From positions 1-6,314 of the forward strand of contig JAOUEK010000130.1 in assembly GCA_029858755.1 (NCBI GenBank): 6,314 nt of DNA, in the 5' to 3' direction. Source of the stretch: Thermoleophilia bacterium (lineage in GTDB: Bacteria > Actinomycetota > Thermoleophilia > Gaiellales > Gaiellaceae). The translations under genes and the position numbers were made by a program. Under the pieces are notes generated by a model. The model had not been told where the DNA came from, did not search any database, and worked only from the letters and a program-made list of their open reading frames with translations. Positions 1-6,314 of the stretch are shown piece after piece (the first letter of the stretch is position 1; the number at the start of each line of letters is the position of its first letter).

Positions 1-1784
<1,784 letters not shown>

Positions 1785-1798
<14 letters not shown>

Positions 1799-2714
1799 CG
1801 AGCACCTCCTGCGCGCGGTCGCTGCCGCCCCTGGCGGCCACTGCCAGCGCGGCGTTGACGCGGAGGGCATCGAGTGCGAGCAGCGCCACCGCGCCGATCA
1901 CGACGTCACCTCCGTCCAGCCGTCCGCGAACCAGCGTCGCGGCGTCGAGCCGGACGCGCTCCCACCACGCGAGCTCGGCGGGCCACAGGTCCGACGGCTC
2001 CTCGACGCCCGCGAGCGCCCATGCGGCCCGCGGCGGCAGGCGCTCGCGCAGATCCGGGCACGACGCCGCCGACGGCCACGACTCGCCCAGTCCGAGCTCG
2101 CGTGCCATGGTGGGGTCGAGGAGGCGGCCGGCGACGAAGAGCTCGGTGGCCAAGACGATGGCGAGGGCGCCGGCAGCCCACGTCTCCGCCTCGGGCACTT
2201 GCTTGGCCACTCGCCGTCCCCAGGCGAGGCGCAGCCAGAGCTCGAGCTCGCGCGGGTCGTTGCTCCCCGACTCGCCCCAGGCCGATCGCGCGAGCACGCT
2301 GCGCAGCTCGTCGAGGCTGCGTGTCTCGGCCGCTGCGTCCCACGCCGAGGAGAGCACGCCGAGCTCGAACGGGGCGGGCACCGCTCCACCCGTGAGGTAG
2401 GCGATGCGGTCCTCGATGTTCACGAGCTCGAACCACGCGGCCACGGCACGCAGGCCCACCGCCGCATCGCGGGGGAGCCAGGCGGCGAGCACGCGCACCG
2501 CGAGCGCCAGCGACGACGCCACCGCACGCTGCGCCTGCTCGAGCCCGGGTCCCGTCGGAGCCGACGTCGCGTAGCCGGCGGACGAGACGCGAAGTGCGTC
2601 GACGGCCTCGCCCAGCGACGGCGCCCCGGCCAGCCGCCGCGCCACGACGGGGCCCGCTCGCCGCTGGAGCAGCAGACGGGCGCGAACGCTGCCCGCGACC
2701 CACCCGGGCCTCAC
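1785..2714 (-). CDS. atpC: V/A-type ATPase subunit C (central-stalk socket, V-ATPase d homologue)
   Basis: This 309-residue, mostly helical protein has no membrane segment. In this family it sits on the c-ring like a funnel and couples the rotor axle to the ring. Family-like features are the N-terminal VAGSVRARLLL with a later YAT (positions 6-50), the central WFELVNIEDRIAYLTGG (94-110), which matches the Asp/Asn-Ile...Arg pattern of the d/C fold repeats, and the C-terminal LDALRVNAAL (281-290), which resembles the usual Glu-Val-x-Asn-Leu-Arg end. Length is close to the usual 320-350. The start is GTG at 2714, overlapping the upstream stop as GTGA. Only a weak G-rich sequence precedes it, so translation is probably coupled to the stalk gene. 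The assignment rests on both motifs and operon position; the family diverges quickly, so I am less sure than for I and K. Confidence 0.82.
1805..1810 (-). promoter_or_regulatory. Shine-Dalgarno site that decides the atpI start
   Basis: The minus strand reads AGGAGG, then TGCTCG, then ATG at 1798. This is a full-consensus ribosome binding site with 6-base spacing, located inside the last codons of atpC. It favours the 1798 start over the ATG at 1765. Confidence 0.8.
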
Positions 2715-3157
2715 GGGTCCGCCCCCAGCACCTGCCCGGTCACGCGCGCGAGGAGCGCGGGCAGCCGTGCGGCGGCGGTACGCTCGATGCGGCTCGCGTC
2801 GTGCTCGGCAGCGGCGAGGATCTCGGCGGCGGCGGCGTCGGCGGACCGCAAGCCGGCCTTGAGCGCGTCGCCGCGCTCGGAGTCTGCCTTGCTCCTCGCA
2901 TCGGCGAGGATCGCCGTCGCCTCCTCACGTGCCTCGTGGAGGCGGCGCGCGGCCATCTGCGTCGATCGGTCACGGACGGCGGCGGCCTCGCGCTCCAGCT
3001 CGTCGAGGGCGGCGAAGACCGGCGCCAGCTCCACGGCCGCCTCGTCGCCCGCCGCCGCGGGGACGCCGGCGCCGCGACGGAAGCGCTCCAGGACGTCGCC
3101 CAGCGGCCCCACGGGCGACCGGTGCGCGACGGCGCGATCCGAGGCAGGATCGACCAT
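2711..3157 (-). CDS. V/A-type ATPase peripheral-stalk subunit (G/H- or E-like coiled coil)
   Basis: This 148-residue protein has no cysteine or membrane segment. Residues 1-40 are Pro/Gly-rich and probably flexible. From about 41 to 137 it is one long Ala/Glu/Arg helix, including AARRLHEAREEATAILADA (69-87), with spacing expected of a right-handed stalk coil. It ends RLPALLARVTGQVLGADP, resembling the short C-terminal element of archaeal AhaH and bacterial G subunits. Such subunits link the catalytic head to the arm of subunit I. It is the first gene of the operon and overlaps atpC by 3 bases. The start at 3157 is the first sensible ATG after the non-coding gap, but no clear Shine-Dalgarno site precedes it (GATCGTGACAGA). 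The frame stays open upstream only because it is antisense or shadow to other genes. Sequence alone cannot separate G/H from a short E subunit. Confidence 0.72.
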   Translation of the reverse strand: MVDPASDRAVAHRSPVGPLGDVLERFRRGAGVPAAAGDEAAVELAPVFAALDELEREAAAVRDRSTQMAARRLHEAREEATAILADARSKADSERGDALKAGLRSADAAAAEILAAAEHDASRIERTAAARLPALLARVTGQVLGADP

Positions 3158-3210
3158 TCTGTCACGATCGCAGGTATCGCTCGACGCCGAATCGGGGGCT
3201 CTACGGGTGG

Positions 3211-3249
3211 CGCTGTGGGGTTCCCACAACGGCTGGAGCGCTGCTCCAG
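3211..3249 (-). promoter_or_regulatory. Pair of adjacent 6-3-6-type palindromes upstream of the ATPase operon
   Basis: TGTGGG-gtt-CCCACA (3214-3228) and CTGGAGC-gct-GCTCCAG (3233-3249) are two compact palindromes with 3-base centres. Their centres are 20 bases apart, about two helical turns. Besides RNA hairpins, this geometry would suit two dimer-binding operator sites in front of the ATPase genes. No -10 box is placed convincingly next to them, so the operator reading is only a possibility. Confidence 0.35.
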
Positions 3250-3284
3250 ACGTGTGCGACGTGCGCCGAGATCGCGCCGGCGCA

Positions 3285-3339
3285 CGGCCGGAGGGGCATC
3301 GGCTGGGGCATCCCCTCCGACCGGCGGCAGGACTGCCGC
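3285..3339 (-). terminator. Tandem stem-loops just after the ABM gene (possible U-less terminator)
   Basis: On the minus strand a 7-bp hairpin (GCGGCAG/CTGCCGC, 3339-3324) begins 6 bases after the TAG stop. A 12-bp stem follows directly (arms CGGTCGGAGGGG and CCCCTCCGGCCG, 15-base loop, one wobble). The position right behind a stop codon is typical of terminators. There is no T-tract, so it would have to be a U-less type or act as a 3'-end stabiliser. Confidence 0.45.
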
Positions 3340-3345
3340 GACGCT

Positions 3346-3708
3346 CTAGGCGAAGCGGGAGAAGCCGCCCCAGGGTGCGAGGTACGCCGCTCCGAAGCCG
3401 TCGAGCAGCTCGCGGGCGGCGGGGCTGGGATCGCCGTACACGACGAAGCGCGTCACGTCGATGCACTCCAGGAAGCGACCGGCCCACTTCTCCATGAAGC
3501 CGCTGACGTGCGCGACCATGGCCTCCGAGTCCGCGTACTTCTCGTAGATGTGCACCGTCGCCTCGTCGGCGGAGATGTACCACTCGTACGCGAGCGTCTG
3601 CGGCTCGGCGCTCGTGCCCTCCACCATCTCGTGCATCAGGGCCGTGAACGCATCGAGTCGACCGTCCTTGACGGCGGCCTCGAGGACCCATGAAACATGC
3701 TGCTCCAT
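3346..3708 (-). CDS. Antibiotic-biosynthesis-monooxygenase-like (ABM) dimeric alpha/beta-barrel protein
   Basis: This 120-residue soluble protein fits the ABM / quinol-monooxygenase (YgiN-like) fold. It opens with a strand and helix HVSWVLEAAVKDGRLDAFTALMHEM (4-28, described here as two pieces: HVSWVLEAAV and DGRLDAFTALMHEM). The family signature then appears as a strand LAYEWYISAD (39-48) followed by VHIYEKYADSEAMVAHV (52-68), where the Glu-x-Tyr-x-Asp-Ser-Glu-Ala pattern is typical, and FMEKW (71-75). A tail of about 25 residues (96-120, with APWGGFSRF) extends past the minimal 95-100-residue domain. These enzymes are dimers that oxidise quinone-like substrates, or in some cases have no proven activity, so the substrate here is unknown. 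The ATG at 3708 has AAGGAG (3720-3715) at good spacing. The gene is divergent from the MOSC gene, and a predicted -10 box TAGCGT lies at 3742-3737. Confidence 0.75.
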   Translation of the reverse strand: MEQHVSWVLEAAVKDGRLDAFTALMHEMVEGTSAEPQTLAYEWYISADEATVHIYEKYADSEAMVAHVSGFMEKWAGRFLECIDVTRFVVYGDPSPAARELLDGFGAAYLAPWGGFSRFA

Positions 3709-3718
3709 GCCTGTCTCC

Positions 3719-3746
3719 TTGCTCTCGGGTGCTTCGACGCTACCGT
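3719..3746 (+). promoter_or_regulatory. Predicted promoter of the MOSC gene
   Basis: TTGCTC (3719-3724), a 16-base spacer and TACCGT (3741-3746) form a plausible -35/-10 pair. The expected transcript start near 3753 leaves only about 7 bases before the ATG at 3760, so the mRNA would be nearly leaderless. This agrees with the absence of a Shine-Dalgarno sequence. The -35 overlaps the ribosome site of the divergent ABM gene. Confidence 0.5.
3737..3742 (-). promoter_or_regulatory. Predicted -10 box of the ABM gene
   Basis: The minus strand reads TAGCGT at 3742-3737. A start of transcription about 7 bases downstream (near 3730) would give a leader of about 21 bases that includes the AAGGAG site. 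No good -35 is seen at 16-18 bases upstream. The box overlaps the opposing MOSC -10 box by two bases. Confidence 0.5.
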
Positions 3747-3759
3747 CCGTGGCCACGCA

Positions 3760-4551
3760 ATGGAAGGAGCAACCCGCATCGCCTGGATCACGGTCGCCCC
3801 GGTCAAGGGCCTCGCCCTGGTCGCCCGCACCGAGGTGACGCTCGAGCGGCACGGCGTGACCGAGGACCGCCGTCTGCACCTGATCGACGAGCGTGGCCGT
3901 CTCGTCAACGGGAAGCTGCTCGGCGCCATCGTCCACGTCGTGGCCGACCTCGACGTGGCGGCAGGACGCCTGCGCCTCCGCTTCCCGGACGGGAGCGAGG
4001 TCGCCGGGTCGATCGACCTCGCCGAGGCCTTGACCACGTCCTTCTACGGGCGGCCGGTCGCCGGTCGCCTGGTCGCCGGCGCATTCGCCGAAGCGCTGTC
4101 GACCTTCTCGGGCACGCAGCTCCGGCTCGTGTGGCCCGACGGCGACGGAGACGGTCTCGACCGCGGCCCAGCAGGCGCAGTGACCATGCTCGGCACGGGG
4201 TCGCTGCGGCGGCTCGCGGAGCTGGCCGGCGTGGAGGCCGTCGATCACCGCCGCTTCCGGATGCTGTTCGGCGTCGAGGGTGTCGACCCGCACGAGGAGG
4301 ACAGCTGGATCGGCCGCGAGGTCGCGTTGGGCGACGCGGTGATCGGGGTCACGGGCAACGTCGGTCGCTGCATGGTCACGACCCGGAATCCCGACAGCGG
4401 CGTAGCCGACCTCGACACGCTGCGCCTGCTGGCGGGCTACCGCGGCGTCGTGGAGACGACCGAGCCCCTGCCCTTCGGCGTGGTCGGGCGCGTCGTGTCC
4501 GGCGGCCGGGTGCGCCTGGGCGACATGGTGTGCGTCCGCGACGAGGCGTGA
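3760..4551 (+). CDS. Stand-alone MOSC-domain protein (MOSC_N + MOSC)
   Basis: This 263-residue soluble protein has an N-terminal MOSC_N beta-barrel (about 5-95, with ITVAPVKGLAL near the start, the usual Tyr/Ala-Pro-Val-Lys-Gly/Ser element) and a MOSC domain (about 110-260). The signature GRCMVTTRNPDSG (202-214), followed by LRLLAGYR (221-228), matches the RC-x-x-TT-x-(D/N)P pattern of YcbX and mARC. Cys204 aligns with the cysteine that ligates molybdenum in mARC enzymes. HRRFRMLFGVEG (163-174) is the other conserved block. No ferredoxin, FMN or aminotransferase domain is attached, unlike YcbX or the molybdenum-cofactor sulfurases. It could be an N-hydroxylated-compound reductase or a sulfur-carrier protein; the substrate is unknown. 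ATG 3760 was preferred to the upstream ATG 3697, which would run through the divergent promoter and the ABM start. Confidence 0.85.
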   Translation: MEGATRIAWITVAPVKGLALVARTEVTLERHGVTEDRRLHLIDERGRLVNGKLLGAIVHVVADLDVAAGRLRLRFPDGSEVAGSIDLAEALTTSFYGRPVAGRLVAGAFAEALSTFSGTQLRLVWPDGDGDGLDRGPAGAVTMLGTGSLRRLAELAGVEAVDHRRFRMLFGVEGVDPHEEDSWIGREVALGDAVIGVTGNVGRCMVTTRNPDSGVADLDTLRLLAGYRGVVETTEPLPFGVVGRVVSGGRVRLGDMVCVRDEA

Positions 4552-4563
4552 GCGGCGATCCCG

Positions 4564-4580
4564 GCCGATCCCGGGTCGGC
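4564..4580 (+). terminator. Short hairpin after the MOSC gene
   Basis: GCCGATC-ccg-GGTCGGC forms a 7-bp stem with one U-G wobble on the plus-strand RNA, 12 bases after the TGA stop. The wobble would be an A/C mismatch on the other strand, so the plus orientation fits. There is no U-tract, so the terminator role is tentative. Confidence 0.4.
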
Positions 4581-4588
4581 GGACGCAC

Positions 4589-4617
4589 TGGTCACGATCC
4601 GGCCGGCACGCTAGCGT
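4589..4617 (+). promoter_or_regulatory. Predicted leaderless promoter of the peptidoglycan-binding protein gene
   Basis: TGGTCA (4589-4594, four of six match TTGACA), an exact 17-base spacer and TAGCGT (4612-4617). Seven bases after the -10 box comes the A of the ATG at 4625, so transcription probably begins at the start codon itself. The intervening CTACCGG has no Shine-Dalgarno character. Confidence 0.6.
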
Positions 4618-4624
4618 CTACCGG

Positions 4625-5227
4625 ATGGACGACCAGCACGACCGCAGCGACATGCGCGGAGACGAGGACGACTGGTTCGCCACGCCCGGCACCGACCCCT
4701 TCGACTCCGACACGATCGTGTGGGAGGACCCCGAGCCCGAGCGCCCTCCGCGGAGGCGCCCGAGCCCGCTCGCCGGCCCCTGGATCGCGATCGCGGCGCT
4801 CGTGGGCGCGGTCGTCCTCATCGTCGGCGGGATCCTGCTCGCGCAGAGCCTGACCGACTCCGACGGGTCGTCGGCGACGCCGACGACATCCGTGCCGACG
4901 ACGCCGACGACGCCGGCGACGACACCGACGACGACGACCACGGACACGACGGACACCACGCCTGCGACGACGACCGAGCCGTCGACCGGCGACATCACGC
5001 TGCCCGAGGGCGTGAAGCTGCGCTCCGGGGACAGCGGCTCCGGCGTCGAGGCGGTGCAACGGGCGCTTGCCAAGCTCGGCTACGACCCGGGCGCGATCGA
5101 CGGGGACTTCGGCCCGGCGACAGAGGCGGCGGTCGTCGCCTTCCAGACCGCCGAGGGCCTCTCGGCCGACGGCGTCGTGGGCACCGACACGCTGAACGCG
5201 CTCGCCGCCGCGCTCTCCACCGGCTGA
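4625..5227 (+). CDS. Membrane-anchored peptidoglycan-binding (PG_binding_1) protein
   Basis: This 200-residue protein has a clear modular layout. An acidic cytoplasmic tail (1-39, many Asp/Glu) is followed by a basic stop RPPRRRP (40-46), one membrane helix (about 50-73, WIAIAALVGAVVLIVGG core) and a Thr/Pro linker (about 84-120). A peptidoglycan-binding domain covers about 130-197. In that domain LRSGDSGSGVEAVQRALAKL (132-151), GYDPGAIDGDFGPAT (152-166), AVVAFQTAEGL (169-179) and ADGVVGTDTL (181-190) give the full set of conserved elements. The positive-inside rule puts the N-terminus inside and the wall-binding domain outside (type II). No catalytic domain is attached, so it probably anchors to or senses the cell wall rather than cutting it. 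The linker may be O-glycosylated (inference). The gene appears monocistronic and leaderless, with hairpins or gaps on either side. Confidence 0.85.
   Translation: MDDQHDRSDMRGDEDDWFATPGTDPFDSDTIVWEDPEPERPPRRRPSPLAGPWIAIAALVGAVVLIVGGILLAQSLTDSDGSSATPTTSVPTTPTTPATTPTTTTTDTTDTTPATTTEPSTGDITLPEGVKLRSGDSGSGVEAVQRALAKLGYDPGAIDGDFGPATEAAVVAFQTAEGLSADGVVGTDTLNALAAALSTG
4869..4979 (+). repeat. Low-complexity ACG/GAC triplet tract encoding the Thr/Pro linker
   Basis: Runs of CGACGA and CCGACGACG recur through this stretch because Thr is encoded almost only by ACG, ACC or ACA and alternates with Pro. Such tracts can change length by slippage in units of three. Length variation between strains would be tolerated because only the linker changes. 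Confidence 0.7.
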
Positions 5228-5368
5228 CGGGTCGACTCGCCTCCGACGCCGATCCCGCGTGCGGTGCCGGTGGTGTCAGGCGAGGTCCGGATGGTTGACC
5301 GGAAACCGGGTGCCCGTCGAGGACGCGCGGCCGCCAATCGTGGGTGCCTGGGTTGCCGATCGACCATC

Positions 5369-5374
5369 TAGCAT
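5369..5374 (+). promoter_or_regulatory. Predicted -10 box of the dehydrogenase gene
   Basis: TAGCAT matches the style of the other -10 boxes in the window (TAGCGT, TACCGT). Transcription would start near 5381, giving a leader of about 24 bases. The ribosome site GAGGAG (5392-5397) lies 7 bases before the ATG. No good -35 is visible, which would fit an activator-dependent promoter. Confidence 0.5.
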
Positions 5375-5393
5375 CGGTCGGCACCCCGACCGA
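5374..5393 (+). promoter_or_regulatory. 8-4-8 inverted repeat at the dehydrogenase transcript start (candidate operator or leader hairpin)
   Basis: TCGGTCGG-cacc-CCGACCGA is a perfect palindrome with 8-base arms. It begins on the last base of the -10 box, covers the expected transcript start and ends on the first bases of the GAGGAG site. A repressor bound here would block transcription; as RNA, the part after the start could partly hide the ribosome site. Confidence 0.5.
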
Positions 5394-5404
5394 GGAGAGC
5401 CAGC

Positions 5405-6314
5405 ATGAAGACACGCGCCGCCGTGCTCGAGGAGTTCGGACAGCCGCTCGTCGTCCAGGAGGTCGACCTCGCCGACCCCGAGGCGGGGGAGGTGCTCGTG
5501 CGCCTGCACGCCTGCGGCGTGTGCCACACGGACCTCTACACGGCGTCGGGGGCCGACCCCACCGGGTATGCGCCCTGCGTGCTCGGGCACGAGGGCGCCG
5601 GCGTCGTCGAGCGCGTGGGCAGCGGCGTGACACTGGTCGAGCCGGGCGACCACGTGGTCACCCTGTTCGCCCCCGAATGCGGTGAGTGCGTCCACTGCCG
5701 CAGCCCGCGCACGAACCGGTGCGTGGCGATTCGCGACCAGCAGGGCCTCGGCCACCTCCCGGACGGGACGACGCGATTCTCGCGGGACGGCGAGCCGCTG
5801 CGGCACTTCATGGGCACCTCGACCTTCGCCGAGCACACGGTGATGCCCGAGATCGCGCTGGCCAAGGTCGACCCTGAGGCGCCGCTCGAGGGCTGCGCTC
5901 CGTTCGCGTGCGGGCTCTCGACCGGGATCGGCGCCGCCCTGTACACGGCCCGCGTCGAGCCCGGGGCGACGTGCGCCGTGTTCGGCTGCGGGCTCGTCGG
6001 TCTGGGAGCGGTGATCGGGTGCCGGCTCGCGGGTGCCGGGAGGATCGTCGCCGTCGACCTCTCGGAGGACCGGCTGGCGATGGCCCGGCACCACGGCGCC
6101 ACCGACACGCTGGTTGCCGGCGACGAGGTCGTCGACTGGATCCGCGCCGAGAGCGACGGCTTCGGCGCGGACTTCACGTTCGAGGCGACCGGGAACGTGT
6201 CGGTGATGCGGCAAGCGGTCGAGGCGGCGCGCGAGGCCTGGGGCCTGGCGACGATGATCGGCGTCGCCGGCAAGGGCGAGACCCTCGACGTGGTGCCGCG
6301 GCTCCTGATCACGG
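5405..6314 (+). CDS. Zinc-dependent class III alcohol dehydrogenase (S-hydroxymethyl-thiol / formaldehyde dehydrogenase type), 3' end cut off
   Basis: The 303 residues visible, of about 370 expected, align along their length with class III ADH (FrmA / human ADH5). Catalytic zinc ligands are Cys40 (CGVCHTD), His62 (LGHEGAG) and Cys169 (FACGLSTG). Structural zinc ligands are Cys92, Cys95, Cys98 and Cys106. GLGHLPDGTTRF (114-125) and MGTSTFAEH (136-144) are class III hallmarks. The Rossmann motif is GCGLVGLG (194-201), with Asp218 closing the second strand, indicating NAD. Family members oxidise the formaldehyde-thiol adduct or reduce S-nitrosothiols. Of the human glutathione contacts, Asp55 and Arg114 are kept (Asp51, Arg110), but Glu57 is Thr53 and Lys283 is Glu277. 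The thiol partner may therefore not be glutathione, and I give no gene symbol. GAGGAG lies 7 bases before the ATG. The frame is open to the right edge. Confidence 0.88.
   Translation, partial: MKTRAAVLEEFGQPLVVQEVDLADPEAGEVLVRLHACGVCHTDLYTASGADPTGYAPCVLGHEGAGVVERVGSGVTLVEPGDHVVTLFAPECGECVHCRSPRTNRCVAIRDQQGLGHLPDGTTRFSRDGEPLRHFMGTSTFAEHTVMPEIALAKVDPEAPLEGCAPFACGLSTGIGAALYTARVEPGATCAVFGCGLVGLGAVIGCRLAGAGRIVAVDLSEDRLAMARHHGATDTLVAGDEVVDWIRAESDGFGADFTFEATGNVSVMRQAVEAAREAWGLATMIGVAGKGETLDVVPRLLIT

Larger units (their letters stand above)
3158..3345 (-). other. Non-coding gap filled with five tandem inverted repeats (candidate structured RNA / ATPase operon leader)
   Basis: This 188-base gap separates the ABM gene stop from the ATPase operon start, both on the minus strand. 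In minus-strand order the stems are at 3339-3324 (7 bp), 3323-3285 (12 bp, one G-U), 3286-3260 (9 bp plus an inner G-U), 3249-3233 (7 bp) and 3231-3211 (9 bp, one G-U). They tile 3339-3211 with almost no gaps. The three G-U positions are C/A mismatches if the plus strand is folded, which suggests the minus-strand RNA is the functional one. The last roughly 53 bases before the ATPase start (3210-3158) are unstructured by eye. I see no convincing TAnnnT -10 box for the operon anywhere in the gap. No open reading frame of interest lies here. Confidence 0.55.
5228..5404 (+). other. 177-base intergenic gap between the peptidoglycan-binding gene and the dehydrogenase
   Basis: It holds GGGTGCC at 5308-5314 and again at 5342-5348, its inverse GGCACCC at 5380-5386, a -10 box at 5369-5374 and an inverted repeat at 5374-5393. 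A distant 7-base inverted pair (CTCGCCT 5236-5242, AGGCGAG 5278-5284) lies after the upstream stop but has a 35-base loop. No small gene was recognised. Confidence 0.5.

Noticed and set aside
1799..1870. Upstream ATG at 1870 for atpI
   Set aside because: It would add 24 residues of Arg/Ala-rich sequence, overlap atpC by 86 bases and ignore the perfect AGGAGG before 1798.
3157..3203. TAGAGC (3203-3198) or CAGAAT (3162-3157) as the ATPase operon -10 box
   Set aside because: TAGAGC lacks the final T and its only -35-like partner (TTGTGG, 3229-3224) is 20 bases away. CAGAAT overlaps the start codon. Neither is convincing.
3158..3691. Extending the stalk subunit upstream to 3691, or the ABM protein to 4293
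   Set aside because: The extensions encode Arg-rich or shadow-type sequence, run through the structured gap or across the MOSC gene, and have no family similarity. The chosen starts give proteins of family length.
3697..3759. Upstream ATG at 3697 for the MOSC gene
   Set aside because: It would overlap the divergent ABM start and include the predicted promoter. Family similarity begins right after the ATG at 3760.
3690..4853. Long plus-strand frame overlapping the MOSC gene and running into the wall-binding gene
   Set aside because: It is shifted in frame from two genes with clear domains and encodes an Arg/Pro/Gly-rich low-complexity product.
5236..5284. CTCGCCT...AGGCGAG as a terminator of the wall-binding gene
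   Set aside because: The arms are only 7 bases with a 35-base loop and no T-tract, which is easily found by chance in this composition.

Overview
This very GC-rich window looks like chromosomal DNA of a high-GC bacterium. Codon third positions are almost all G or C, GTG starts and 4-base gene overlaps occur, and some -10 boxes sit almost on the start codon. A deep-branching actinobacterium, for example of the Thermoleophilia type, is my best guess. It is an inference from style and gene content, not from a marker gene. No mobile element, CRISPR array, tRNA or rRNA was seen.

Left half, minus strand (3157 down to 1): the first four genes of a V/A-type (rotary) ATPase operon, read right to left. 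They are a coiled-coil peripheral-stalk subunit, subunit C (the central-stalk socket, 'd' in eukaryotes), membrane subunit I (the 'a' subunit) and proteolipid subunit K, which runs off the left edge. The genes overlap by 3, 14 and 4 bases, so they are almost certainly co-transcribed and translationally coupled. The catalytic A and B genes and the rest should lie to the left of the window. Subunit I keeps the conserved ion-channel residues but has an unusually short cytoplasmic arm.

Middle: a 188-base gap (3158-3345) is filled by five inverted repeats lying almost end to end. In three of them the one imperfect position is a C/A mismatch read on the plus strand but a G-U wobble in minus-strand RNA, which points to a structured minus-strand transcript. 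To its right is a small antibiotic-biosynthesis-monooxygenase-like (ABM) protein gene (3708-3346, minus). It is divergent from a stand-alone MOSC-domain protein (3760-4551, plus). The two share a 51-base spacer with overlapping opposed -10 boxes.

Right, plus strand: a membrane-anchored peptidoglycan-binding protein with a Thr/Pro linker (4625-5227), apparently made from a leaderless mRNA. Then comes a zinc-dependent class III alcohol dehydrogenase / S-hydroxymethyl-thiol dehydrogenase (5405 to beyond the right edge), preceded by a -10 box and an 8-4-8 inverted repeat. Apart from the ATPase operon the genes appear to be single transcription units. The MOSC, ABM and dehydrogenase genes loosely suggest redox or detoxification functions, but nothing in the sequence links them into one pathway.
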